In this document: one piece after another, positions 23,654 to 31,958 of the stretch
Layout: each line of letters opens with the position of its first letter
Numbering within the stretch: the stretch's first letter is position 1
Assembly: GCF_014873915.1 (NCBI RefSeq)
Contig: NZ_JADBEJ010000003.1
Location: 1 to 39,805 of the forward strand
Length of the DNA: 39,805 nt
Direction: 5' to 3'
From: Amycolatopsis roodepoortensis
GTDB lineage: Bacteria; Actinomycetota; Actinomycetes; Mycobacteriales; Pseudonocardiaceae
The notes under the pieces: generated by a model
The model's database searches: none
Seen by the model: only the letters and a program-made list of their open reading frames with translations
Told to the model about the DNA's origin: nothing
Program-made: the position numbers and the translations under genes

Positions 23654-23871
23654 CGCACCCTGCCGTCGCGGAGAAGCTGGAGTTCTTCGAGTTCGAGCAC
23701 CTGCCCGCCGAGTTGCGGGCGGTGTCCGAGCCGTGTGCCCGGCTGGCGCACCTGATGGCCACCAGCCTACCGCAGTCGTCCCAGGTCACCCTCGGGCTTC
23801 AGAAGCTGTTGGAGGCCAAGGACTGCTTTGTCCGCGCCGCGCTGCCGAAGCGTGAAGGCGAGGCGGGCTGA
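23650..23871 (+). CDS. Small helical protein, candidate Acb2/Tad1-type hairpin
   Basis: A 73-aa protein from GTG overlapping the previous stop. The core FEHLPAELRAVSEPCARLAHLM...LPQSSQVTLGLQKLLEAKDCFVRAAL forms two helices joined by an LPxS turn. This resembles the hairpin of phage sponges that sequester CBASS or Thoeris cyclic nucleotides, where an HPP...R...LA...PxS...A..KLxEA pattern is seen. The similarity is in pattern only, and key ligand residues cannot be checked. A structural or connector role is the alternative. Confidence 0.5.
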   Translation: MTHPAVAEKLEFFEFEHLPAELRAVSEPCARLAHLMATSLPQSSQVTLGLQKLLEAKDCFVRAALPKREGEAG

Positions 23872-24221
23872 TGAGCTGGCCGCCCACGCTCGAACAACTC
23901 AAGGAGGACCAAAAGGTTCCTCTTGACGACACCCGTGACGACGAACGGTATCAGTCCAATTTGGACGCCGCCGTCGCCTGGATCGAGCGTGTGCGGCCAC
24001 AGTTCAACTACAACGCCGACCCGCTCGACACCCGCCCGGCGCCGAGCGATGACCACGTCCTCGGCACCATCCGGCTGGCCGCGCGCTGGTTCACCCGGCC
24101 GCGGTCGCCGGACGGTCTCGTGTCCATGAACGACCTCGGCACCGCGCGGGTCTCCTCCTTCGACCCGGACATCGACCGGATGCTCCGGATCGGCCGGTAC
24201 GCGAAGGCGGTGATCGGATGA
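23871..24221 (+). CDS. Head-tail connector (adaptor) protein
   Basis: A 116-aa protein in the place of HK97 gp6-type connectors. It has LDAAVAAWIERVRPQF-like helix content (DAAVAWIERVRPQFNY), GTIRLAARWFTRPRS and DIDRMLRIGRYAKAVIG, the usual pattern of gp6-like adaptors. It would ring the portal and start the neck. The next gene overlaps by four bases. Confidence 0.75.
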   Translation: MSWPPTLEQLKEDQKVPLDDTRDDERYQSNLDAAVAWIERVRPQFNYNADPLDTRPAPSDDHVLGTIRLAARWFTRPRSPDGLVSMNDLGTARVSSFDPDIDRMLRIGRYAKAVIG

Positions 24222-24577
24222 GCACGGTGTCCGACGCGGCTGGTGTCCTCGGCGCGGCGCTCAAGACCGTGGCCGGGGTCCGGCTGCACGACCTCGGTGA
24301 CAACGTCGACCCGCCCGCGCTGGTCATCGGCATGCCCCAACTGACGTTCGAGGCCTACTGTCCCGGCCAGATCACGGCGGTGACGTTCCCCGTATTCCTC
24401 GTCGTCGCGCTGGACAACCGCGCCCAGGCGCAGCTGTGGGACCTGGTCGAGCCGGTCGCCGCCGCGATCGAGGACGTCGACGGCGCCACGATCGCGAGCG
24501 CCGACCCAACCATGTATCAGGCCGGGACGCAGGATCTCCCGGCCTACACCTTCGTCGTAGAAATGAGCCTGACATGA
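24218..24577 (+). CDS. Probable tail terminator or connector protein
   Basis: A 119-aa protein with an alpha/beta pattern (VRLHDLGDNVDPPALVIGMPQ, TFPVFLVVALDNRAQAQLWDLVEPV) in the slot between connector and tail tube. The pattern suits gpU/gp10-type tail terminators that close the tail tube. Assignment is mainly by position. Confidence 0.6.
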   Translation: MSTVSDAAGVLGAALKTVAGVRLHDLGDNVDPPALVIGMPQLTFEAYCPGQITAVTFPVFLVVALDNRAQAQLWDLVEPVAAAIEDVDGATIASADPTMYQAGTQDLPAYTFVVEMSLT

Positions 24578-24999
24578 CGCATCAGCGGCGCCTCAAGGTC
24601 ATCACGTTGTCGATCGGCGCGAATCAGTTTCAGTGCCAGCTCAAGACCTGGAAGCTCGATCCCGGCGTGGAGGACGGCGACCGGCAGTACACCTACTGCG
24701 ACGGTCCCGACAACTCTTTCGTCGAGGAGACCGACGGCGAGCCGACGCTCGAACTGGCGTGGTTCAGCGACTGGCGGTCCGCTGGGCTGGACGACTACCT
24801 GTGGTCCAACAACAACGTCGCCGCGGACTTCGTGCTCGACCACCACCCCGGCATCGTGGGTGAGCATGTCCGCTGGACGGGCAAGGTCCTCCTCAAGCCT
24901 CCGGCCGCCGGCGGCGACGTCCGCGCGACGGAGACCTCCGAAATCACGTTGCAGGTGCTCGGCACCCTCGGCGACGGCCTGACGTACGAAAGGATCTGA
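24574..24999 (+). CDS. Major tail tube protein
   Basis: A 141-aa beta-rich protein (ITLSIGANQFQCQLKTWKLDP, EPTLELAWFSDWRSAGLDDYLW, SEITLQVLGTLGDG). The FVLDHHPG and SEITLQVLG strands and the position before the chaperone genes match small siphovirus tube proteins, which stack as hexamers around the tape measure. Confidence 0.7.
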   Translation: MTHQRRLKVITLSIGANQFQCQLKTWKLDPGVEDGDRQYTYCDGPDNSFVEETDGEPTLELAWFSDWRSAGLDDYLWSNNNVAADFVLDHHPGIVGEHVRWTGKVLLKPPAAGGDVRATETSEITLQVLGTLGDGLTYERI

Positions 25000-25004
25000 C
25001 GACG

Positions 25005-25355
25005 ATGGCGAGGATTTCCGTTGTCACACAGGCGGCCCCGCTCGCGGGACTCGCACCGAACCACACCGCACCGAACGCCGACGGCGACATCGTCGACGTC
25101 TCGGCGGGCACCTTCCTGTCCGTCATCAACGGCGGGGCGGCCCCGATCAACGTCACCGTGGTCACTCCCGAAGTGGTCGACGGCGACCTGACCATCGCGG
25201 ACCGTGTCGTCGCCGTCCCGGTCAGCACCACGCCGAAGCTGATCCCGCTGACCAGCGTCCACTACCGCCAGCCGGTCGGCGACGCCAACGCGGGCAGGGC
25301 ACTCGTCGACTACTCGGCGATCGTCAGCGTCACCCGCGCTGTCATCAAGATCTGA
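25005..25355 (+). CDS. Small beta-rich structural protein
   Basis: A 116-aa protein starting five bases after the tube gene. It is nearly all beta strands: GTFLSVINGGAAPINVTVVTPEVVDGDLTIADRVVAVPV. Similar proteins are found among head-tail genes in actinophages, function unclear. It could decorate the tail or head, for example as an Ig-like or jelly-roll protein. Confidence 0.6.
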   Translation: MARISVVTQAAPLAGLAPNHTAPNADGDIVDVSAGTFLSVINGGAAPINVTVVTPEVVDGDLTIADRVVAVPVSTTPKLIPLTSVHYRQPVGDANAGRALVDYSAIVSVTRAVIKI

Positions 25356-25389
25356 TCGTCCACTTCGTACCGGAAGGCCTCACACCCCG

Positions 25390-25662
25390 ATGTTCAAGTT
25401 CACCCTGACCCCCGAAGACGGCGCACCGTTCGAGGTCGATGCCGACTCCCGCGACGTTCTCCAGTGGGAGAAGCGGAACAAGGGCGCCACCCTGAAGCGG
25501 CTTCTCGAGGAACTGGCGATGGCCGACCTGTACAAGGTCGCCTACATCGCCGCGAAGCGGCAGAACAAGTTCGACGGCACGCCGGACGAGTTCGAGGCCT
25601 CGGTCGTGCTCGACTTCGATGTGGAGGAGGGGTACGACGACCCTTCCCAGAGGGGTCGCTGA
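25390..25662 (+). CDS. Tail assembly chaperone, short form (gpG-like)
   Basis: A 90-aa protein (FTLTPEDGAPFEVDADSRDVLQWEK, LYKVAYIAAKRQNKF, acidic end FDVEEGYDD). This is the typical short chaperone upstream of the tape measure. The frame ends at 25662 in a region where the -1 frame is open and continues the protein, as for lambda G/GT. Confidence 0.75.
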   Translation: MFKFTLTPEDGAPFEVDADSRDVLQWEKRNKGATLKRLLEELAMADLYKVAYIAAKRQNKFDGTPDEFEASVVLDFDVEEGYDDPSQRGR

Positions 25663-25838
25663 ACCGCTGGATCGTCGCCCTCGCGCTCGCCACCAGGACA
25701 TCACCGTCCGAATGGGAGAACGAGGACCCTCGAACGATCTACACAGCGATCCAGCTGTTGAGAGAGCAGCGAGCCGCCGCGTCCGGCAAGCACGACGACG
25801 CGCCCGGGGCCGGTGGCCCGATCCAGTGGTCCGGCTGA
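25390..25838 (+). CDS. Tail assembly chaperone, -1 frameshift form (gpGT-like)
   Basis: The -1 frame runs open through the G stop to 25836-25838 and encodes LNRWIVALALATRTSPSEWENEDPRTIYTAIQLLREQR, a typical T extension. This extension has no ribosome-site-backed start. The fusion must form by slippage in about 25629-25659. No canonical X-XXY-YYZ heptamer is visible; candidates are GGGG at 25629-25632 or 25652-25655 and CCCTTCC at 25641-25647. Confidence 0.65.
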
Positions 25839-25871
25839 ACGCCGGAAACCGGTCCCGGGAGGTGAAGGCAC

Positions 25872-26375
25872 ATGGCGGTACGGCGATCTCTCGTCGTGCG
25901 GATGCAGATCGACGGCGTCCGCGACACCCTCAAGGCCTTCGACCTCCTGCCGAAGAACGCGGCTGACGCGCTCCGGGACGCATCCCTCGACCTCGCGTCG
26001 AAACTCGCAGTGAAGGCCGCCGCCGATCTCGCTGCGCACGGCGGCCCACAAGGGCGGCTCGTCGCGCAGACCGTCAAGGCACGCCGCGACCGTGTCCCGG
26101 TCGTCGAGGCTGGTGGCACCCGGCGCCTCGGCCGCCACCGTGCACCCGCCTACGGCTTGGTGTTCGCGTCCGTGTTCGGCATGACCCGTCGCTCCGGTTG
26201 GTACGCCAGCCCGCGCTACGGCGGGCAGACCGGCACGCAGTACCGGGAGCACCGCGGCACGAACGCCTACGCGTTCTTCCCCGTCATCGAGCGGGAACAG
26301 CGAGAGATCTCCCGCGCGTGGCACGCCGCCGCGGACCGCGTGGTGCGCGAGTTCGCCGAAGGTGGTGACCTCTGA
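25872..26375 (+). CDS. HK97 gp10-like minor tail/neck protein
   Basis: A 167-aa protein with GAGG upstream. AVRRSLVVRMQIDGVRDTLKAF opens the protein, and YRGEHRGTNAYAFFPVIEREQREISRAWHAAADRVV-type helix (residues 115-160) follows a YASPRYGGQTGTQY loop. The layout resembles HK97 gp10-family proteins. It normally lies before the tail tube; here it lies between the chaperones and the tape measure. Confidence 0.6.
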   Translation: MAVRRSLVVRMQIDGVRDTLKAFDLLPKNAADALRDASLDLASKLAVKAAADLAAHGGPQGRLVAQTVKARRDRVPVVEAGGTRRLGRHRAPAYGLVFASVFGMTRRSGWYASPRYGGQTGTQYREHRGTNAYAFFPVIEREQREISRAWHAAADRVVREFAEGGDL

Positions 26376-28783
26376 TGGCGAGCGGCGAGCGCACCGTCAG
26401 GATCCGGTTCGACGGCACCGCGAAAGGCCTCGCGAAGGCCGCCTCGGAATCCAAAGCGCTGATCAAGGACGTCGAGCGCGCAGAGGCCGCGGCCTACGCC
26501 GAGTCGGCGCGGCGGGAGAAAGCCGCCGAGAGGGAACGGATCGCCTCGGCGAGGGCGCAGGCGAAGGAGGTCGCGGACGCCGAGCGCGAGATCACGCGCG
26601 CCCAGCGGGAAGAGATCGCGAAGCAGAAGGCCGCGATGAAGGAGGCGGCCGACGCGGCAGACGACCGTGGCCGTCGGATCGACCGACTCCGGAACAAGAT
26701 CCTCGGCTTCGGCAAGGCGATAGCGAGCAAGTTCAGCGTTGCCGCACTCGGCCTGTCGTCGATCAACGGGCTTATCGGGACGCTCGTGGGCATCGTGTCG
26801 TGGGCGGGAGCGGCTTCGGGCGCGCTCGGACTCATCCCGGGTGTGCTCGCTGCGGGCGTTGCCGGGATGCTGGCGTGGAAGCTCGGCGCAGACGGGATCA
26901 AGAAAGCGTTCGAGGGCGTCAACCCGCAACTCGATGCGCTGAAGGTCAAGGTTGGAGCGACGTTTCAGCAGGGGCTCGCTCCGGCCGTGCGGGACATCAA
27001 CACCCTGCTACCCAAGACCACCACGCATTTTCAGGGGATCGCGCGGTCGATCAGTGCGTCGATCATCGAGTTCACCGGCATGTCCCGGCAGAAGAGCAAC
27101 GTCGACGCACTGAACACCACGCTGGACCACTCGGCTGGGTTCATCCGCAACGTCGGGCGCACTCTGGCTCCGCTCGGGCGGGCGTTTCTCGACCTCGCGC
27201 AGGTCGGTTCGGAGACGATGGAGAAGCTGACCGGCGGCGTCGGTCGATCGGCGCAACGGTTCGCCGACTTTATCCGCGAGGCCAAGGAATCCGGCAAGAT
27301 CGAGCAGTGGATCAGCGGCGGGCTGGGCGCGTTCAAGGACCTATGGGCGCTGCTGAACGACCTCGCGTCCATCGTGCGGTCGGTGTTCGGCTCGCTGCAA
27401 GAGGGCGGCGCCGGCGTCGCGCCGATGCTGTCCCCCGCCATCGACGCGGTGCGGCGGTTTGTGCAGAGCCCGGAAGGACAGGAAACCTTCCGCACACTCG
27501 GCGAGGTTCTGTCCAAAGTGGGCGAAGCCGTCTCGAAAATCCTAGGCCCTGCGCTGGAAGCCGTGCAGCCGCTGATCGAGCCACTCGGCGATCTGCTGGT
27601 CACGATCGCCGAATCCGCCTCGGACGCGCTCGCTCCCGCGCTCGAAACGCTCGGACGGATCCTCGGCCCGCTGGTCAAGGCGCTGTCACCTGTGGTCGAG
27701 CAACTCGTGAAGGGGCTGGCCCCGATCCTGCCGGTGCTGCTCCGATCCCTCGCGCCGCTCGCTGCTGCGCTGATCCTGCTCGCTCCGGTGATCATGCTGC
27801 TCAACATCCCGCTCCTTGGTGCTATCACGATGTTCACCGCGCTGGCGCAGCTGATGCAGGGCGACGTTGTTGGTGCTGGACAGACGATGTCCAACGGGCT
27901 CAAGGCGTCCTCCGAGGCGATGCGCACGATCACCCAGACGAACTGGGGCGGCATGGCCACCGACGTGATGACCGCGATGTCCTCGGCCGGATCGGCGGTG
28001 TCGACCGGCAGCGACGGAATGTCCGGCGACTGGGGCAGCGGAATGCAGCTGATGGGCAGTGAGACGTCCACAGCTCTCGACGGCATGATCGGTAAATTCG
28101 GTGAGTCGATGCCGCAACTGTCCAGTATGGCGGGAGAAGGCGGGCTGACCGCCGCGTCGCGCTTCGGGCTCGGCATGGACCAGATGAACTCGGGTGCGCG
28201 GACCGGAATCGGCAACGTGGTGGCGAAGGTCGTGCAGCTGCCTGGAATGGTGCTGCGCGGTCTCGGGAACATCGGCTCGATGTTGCTGCACTCCGGGATG
28301 GAGCTGCTTGCCGGGTTCGGCCGCGGCATCGAGCGGATGGCCGGCCGGATCGTCGACAAGGTCCGCGGCTTCGTGGGCCGGATCCGGGACATGTTCCCGT
28401 TCTCACCGGCGAAAACCGGGCCGTTCAGCGGCCGTGGCTGGGTCCTGTACTCCGGCATGTCCATCGCCGAATCCTTCGGTGACGGCGTGCTGGCACGCAC
28501 CAGCTCGGCCGTCGCCGCCGTGCGCGCGATGTCCGGGCGTGTGGCATCCGCCGTCCCGGACGAGCTGCTGCCTCTGGCCCCTTCGGGCGCGGCGTCCGGC
28601 TCGCTCGCGGCCAGCGCCGCACCGAGCGGCGGCTCGGCGACGAGCCGCTCCGGGGAGCCGCGGGTGATCGAGCTGATCGTGGACCTCGGCAAGGGCATCA
28701 CCGAGCGCCTCCATATCGAGATCGACGAGGCCGACCGCGCGACCGTGCGCGCCGCTGGCGCGGGCACCGGAGGAATGCGATGA
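26375..28783 (+). CDS. Tape measure protein
   Basis: An 802-aa protein that sets tail length and helps DNA entry. Residues about 20-110 form a charged coiled coil. Hydrophobic segments lie near 120-180 (SINGLIGTLVGIVSWAG, LGLIPGVLAAGVAGML) and 445-500 (LLRSLAPLAAALILLAPVIML). The C-terminus (about 680-780) has RDMFPFSPAKTGPFSGRGWV, the usual tape-measure mark. About 1.5 Angstrom per residue predicts a tail near 120 nm. The stop overlaps a nine-codon ORF. Confidence 0.9.
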   Translation: MASGERTVRIRFDGTAKGLAKAASESKALIKDVERAEAAAYAESARREKAAERERIASARAQAKEVADAEREITRAQREEIAKQKAAMKEAADAADDRGRRIDRLRNKILGFGKAIASKFSVAALGLSSINGLIGTLVGIVSWAGAASGALGLIPGVLAAGVAGMLAWKLGADGIKKAFEGVNPQLDALKVKVGATFQQGLAPAVRDINTLLPKTTTHFQGIARSISASIIEFTGMSRQKSNVDALNTTLDHSAGFIRNVGRTLAPLGRAFLDLAQVGSETMEKLTGGVGRSAQRFADFIREAKESGKIEQWISGGLGAFKDLWALLNDLASIVRSVFGSLQEGGAGVAPMLSPAIDAVRRFVQSPEGQETFRTLGEVLSKVGEAVSKILGPALEAVQPLIEPLGDLLVTIAESASDALAPALETLGRILGPLVKALSPVVEQLVKGLAPILPVLLRSLAPLAAALILLAPVIMLLNIPLLGAITMFTALAQLMQGDVVGAGQTMSNGLKASSEAMRTITQTNWGGMATDVMTAMSSAGSAVSTGSDGMSGDWGSGMQLMGSETSTALDGMIGKFGESMPQLSSMAGEGGLTAASRFGLGMDQMNSGARTGIGNVVAKVVQLPGMVLRGLGNIGSMLLHSGMELLAGFGRGIERMAGRIVDKVRGFVGRIRDMFPFSPAKTGPFSGRGWVLYSGMSIAESFGDGVLARTSSAVAAVRAMSGRVASAVPDELLPLAPSGAASGSLAASAAPSGGSATSRSGEPRVIELIVDLGKGITERLHIEIDEADRATVRAAGAGTGGMR

Positions 28784-28809
28784 CCACGACGATCGGACTG
28801 GAGGAGTAG

Positions 28810-30813
28810 ATGCCACCGCCCTACACGTCCTACGCTGCTCTGTCCGCCGAGCAGGTGGAGAACGTCGACTACACGCGTACCGCAGTCGTTCCGGCCGGGG
28901 CGACGTGGGCTGCGATCGCCATCCACGGTGGCGCGATCGAGGCCGGTACCGGAGAGCTGGCCAAACAGATCGCCGCCACACGGATGGCGTTCTACGAGTT
29001 CGCCGGGATCAAGACATCCGGGAACTCGGACCTGCACATCACGAGCAGCCTGTTCGACGAGCCGCAGGCGCTCGCGCTCGTCGCTGCGTCGACACACACG
29101 GTGTCGTGCCACGGAATGGCCGGCACTGACGGGGTCGCCGAAACCTACATTGGCGGACTCGACGGCCAGTTGCGGGACCTGATCCAGGCGAAGCTCGGCG
29201 CGGCAGGGTTCACCGTCACCGTGGCTTCTGCCGAACTCGCGGGGACGAACCCGGCGAACATCTGCAACAAGAACCAGCGACGGGCCGGTGTCCAGCTGGA
29301 GCTGTCGAACACGTTGCGTGCGTCGTTCTTCCCCGGCGGCGATCTCTCGGCCGCCAACCGAGCCACAGGGCTGCGTACGCCCGCGTTCTACGCCTACGCC
29401 GCAGCCGTACAGGCCGCGGTGATCGAGTCGCTGACCTACGACGATTCGATTTCGCGTGTGCGGCTCTTGGGCACTGCGCCGGGGATCAAGGATCTGTTCG
29501 CCCGCACGGTGTCCTCCGGGTGGGGCGAGGCACCCTCGGGGCACACCTGGACGACCAGCGGCGGTACAGCGGCGAACTTCTCCGTGTCGGGCAACCTCGG
29601 CCGCCACACGCAAACCTCCGTCAACGTGTCCCGCTGGTGCCTGATCGGGCCGCCGCTGACAGACGTTGACTACACCATCACCGTCGGAGCCGACCAGGTA
29701 AGCGCCGGCGGATCGCAGTTCCTGCACGCCGTCGCGCGCGCGGCCGACACCAGCAACTGCTACCTGGCGCGCGTCGAGCTGACGACAGGCAACGCGGTGC
29801 TGCTGACGCTGCGCAAGCGCGTCGCCGGAGTCGAGACCCTGCTCGGTTCCACGGTCACCACCGGCCTGACTCACACCGCCGGGGCGTCCTATTCCCTGCG
29901 TTTCCAGGTGACCGGCTCCGTGCTGGCCGTCAAGCTGTGGGCCACCGGCGCCGAACCTGCCGCGTGGACGATCAGCCTGCTGGACAACGCGGTCACCGCC
30001 GCCGGACAGATCGGCGTCCGGTCGCTGCTGTCGAGCAGCAACACCAACACCAGCCCAACCGCGACCTACGCCAATCTGGCCACCGTCGGCGCTGTCGCCG
30101 TGGAACGCTCGACGGACACGATCACCTGGCACACGGTGCGCGGCGGGCTGAACCTGCCCGGCAACGCCCGCCAAGAGGTGAAACTCGACGACTACGAATT
30201 CGCCGCCGGACTGCCGAACTTCTACCGAGTCCGGGTGTACGCACCCACCGGGGCGACCCTGTTCACCGAGACGGACGTGATCACTCCCGTACTCGACTCG
30301 GTGTGGATCAAGAACGTGCGCCGCCCGTCGCTGAACCGGAAGGTCACGGTCACCGGCGTCTCCGACATCATCGCGCCCTCGCGCACCGCGACCTTCGACG
30401 TGGTGGGTCGTACCTATCCGGTTGCGATCGACGACGTGCGCGGATCGAGGCGCCTCACGTTGCAGGTGACCACCACCGACCTGGGCGCCGCCGCCGACTT
30501 CGCGAACGCGCTGGCGCTCGGGACCACGGTGTTCATTCAAGCGCCGACCGAGTTGTCCGCCGTGCCGACTCTGTACGCCTCCATCGGCGACGCCACCCAG
30601 TCACGGCCGCGCAGCTCGGCGAGGTCGACGCGCCGGTACTTCGACCTGCCGTTGACCGAGGTCGCCGCCCCCGCGTCCACCGTGTACAGCGACACGTTCG
30701 TGTACGCGGATGTCCTGGCGACCTACGCCACGATCGCGGACGTGGTGGCCGCCAACCCGAGCTATTCGGCGCTGGTGGACAAGGTGAGCGACGCGGTGGT
30801 GATCGTCCCATGA
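28810..30813 (+). CDS. Minor tail protein with poly-gamma-glutamate hydrolase-like domain
   Basis: A 667-aa protein. Residues about 1-210 resemble phage poly-gamma-glutamate hydrolases (PghP/DUF867, zinc M14-like): AIAIHGGAIEAGTGEL (H39, E44), LHITSSLFDEP (H76), TVSCHG (H101), ETYIGGLDGQL and GVQLELS (E164). Residues about 235-420 suit a concanavalin-like sandwich, and the C-terminal part resembles ordinary actinophage minor tail proteins. The enzyme domain would degrade a capsule or similar gamma-linked polymer during adsorption. GGAGGAG is directly upstream of the start. Distal tail proteins follow. Confidence 0.8.
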   Translation: MPPPYTSYAALSAEQVENVDYTRTAVVPAGATWAAIAIHGGAIEAGTGELAKQIAATRMAFYEFAGIKTSGNSDLHITSSLFDEPQALALVAASTHTVSCHGMAGTDGVAETYIGGLDGQLRDLIQAKLGAAGFTVTVASAELAGTNPANICNKNQRRAGVQLELSNTLRASFFPGGDLSAANRATGLRTPAFYAYAAAVQAAVIESLTYDDSISRVRLLGTAPGIKDLFARTVSSGWGEAPSGHTWTTSGGTAANFSVSGNLGRHTQTSVNVSRWCLIGPPLTDVDYTITVGADQVSAGGSQFLHAVARAADTSNCYLARVELTTGNAVLLTLRKRVAGVETLLGSTVTTGLTHTAGASYSLRFQVTGSVLAVKLWATGAEPAAWTISLLDNAVTAAGQIGVRSLLSSSNTNTSPTATYANLATVGAVAVERSTDTITWHTVRGGLNLPGNARQEVKLDDYEFAAGLPNFYRVRVYAPTGATLFTETDVITPVLDSVWIKNVRRPSLNRKVTVTGVSDIIAPSRTATFDVVGRTYPVAIDDVRGSRRLTLQVTTTDLGAAADFANALALGTTVFIQAPTELSAVPTLYASIGDATQSRPRSSARSTRRYFDLPLTEVAAPASTVYSDTFVYADVLATYATIADVVAANPSYSALVDKVSDAVVIVP

Positions 30814-31958
30814 GACCGGCCACGGACTCCTTCCTCGCGTCGCTGCGCGGATCGCACACGATGGCGACGCGTTGCACGCTCGTCGCTCCCGGGCAAACCG
30901 GTGTGAATCCGGTGGGTATCCCGGTCCCGGGTGTCGACCTCGACGGCCGCCTGCCCCCCATCTCTGGCGCGGTGAATGTCGACATGACCGCCGACATACA
31001 GTCCACCTTGGACCTGACGACGCGGTACCCGTGGCCGACGAAGACGACAGACCCCGGAACCCCGTACGGGCAAGAGATCTACGTCGAGCGCGGCGTGGAG
31101 TACGGCATCGGAACCCGCGAGTTGGTGGGCCTCGGATACTTCCGCATCGACCAGATCGAGCAGCTGCGCGTCCCGGACGGCGCGATCCGGATCACCGCGT
31201 CCGACCGGATGGCCATGGTCCGCGACTGCCGACCGGTCACGCCGGTGCGCTTCTCCGCAAGCGCCTCGGTCGGGGCCGTGATCGACTTCGTGGTAGGGGA
31301 GGCCGTGCCGAACCTGGTCACCGTTTACCCGCCCGAGTTCGACGCGTACACGATCCTGCTCGGCGCCGAGCACATCCTGAATGACGACCGACTCAAGTTC
31401 CTTCAGGAACTCCTTGCTTCCTACGGCATGTACGGGTACTTCGACTACGCCGGCCGTCTCCAAGTGAAGGCCGTCCCGGACCTGACCAAAACGAAGCCCG
31501 TGTGGGAAATCAACTCCGGTGCCAAGGGTGTGCTCGTCGAGATGAAGCGCGCCATCTCTCGCGCGGGCGTCTACAACATCGTCGTCGCCCGCGGTGAGCC
31601 GATCGGGGAACTCCCGCCGGTGCAAGGGATCGCGCAGGACGACGACCCGGACTCACCGACATTCGTCGACGGTGATTTCGGCGCCATCGCAACGTTCTAC
31701 AGCTCGTCGTTCATGACCACCGTCGCGCAGTGCGAAGCGGCCGCGGCCGCGAAACTCGCAAAGGTGACCGGACTCCCGTACCAAGTTTCCCTCGGCACCA
31801 TCCCGAATCCAGCGTTGGACGGATGGGACGTGGTGACCGTCTCCTACCCGGGCGGATCCGAGGTGCACGTCATCGACCGCATCACCTACGGCCTCGCGCC
31901 GGAGGACTCGATGGGCATCGACACCCGCAAGAGCTACTTGACCCGGAAGGCGGGCTGA
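30810..31958 (+). CDS. DUF5047-like tail protein
   Basis: A 382-aa protein in an ATGA overlap. The opening SFLASLRGSHTMATRCTLV, VNVDMTADIQSTLDLTTRYPWP and FRIDQIEQLRVPDGAIRITASDRM match the DUF5047-type proteins of actinophage tails, thought to lie at the tail tip or hub. FLQELLASYGMYGYFDYAGRLQVKAVPD lies in the middle. Confidence 0.75.
   Translation: MRPATDSFLASLRGSHTMATRCTLVAPGQTGVNPVGIPVPGVDLDGRLPPISGAVNVDMTADIQSTLDLTTRYPWPTKTTDPGTPYGQEIYVERGVEYGIGTRELVGLGYFRIDQIEQLRVPDGAIRITASDRMAMVRDCRPVTPVRFSASASVGAVIDFVVGEAVPNLVTVYPPEFDAYTILLGAEHILNDDRLKFLQELLASYGMYGYFDYAGRLQVKAVPDLTKTKPVWEINSGAKGVLVEMKRAISRAGVYNIVVARGEPIGELPPVQGIAQDDDPDSPTFVDGDFGAIATFYSSSFMTTVAQCEAAAAAKLAKVTGLPYQVSLGTIPNPALDGWDVVTVSYPGGSEVHVIDRITYGLAPEDSMGIDTRKSYLTRKAG

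Noticed and set aside
27031..30540. A 1169-codon open frame on the minus strand
   Set aside because: It is antisense to the tape measure and tail genes, low in sequence complexity and without a ribosome site; a codon-bias shadow.
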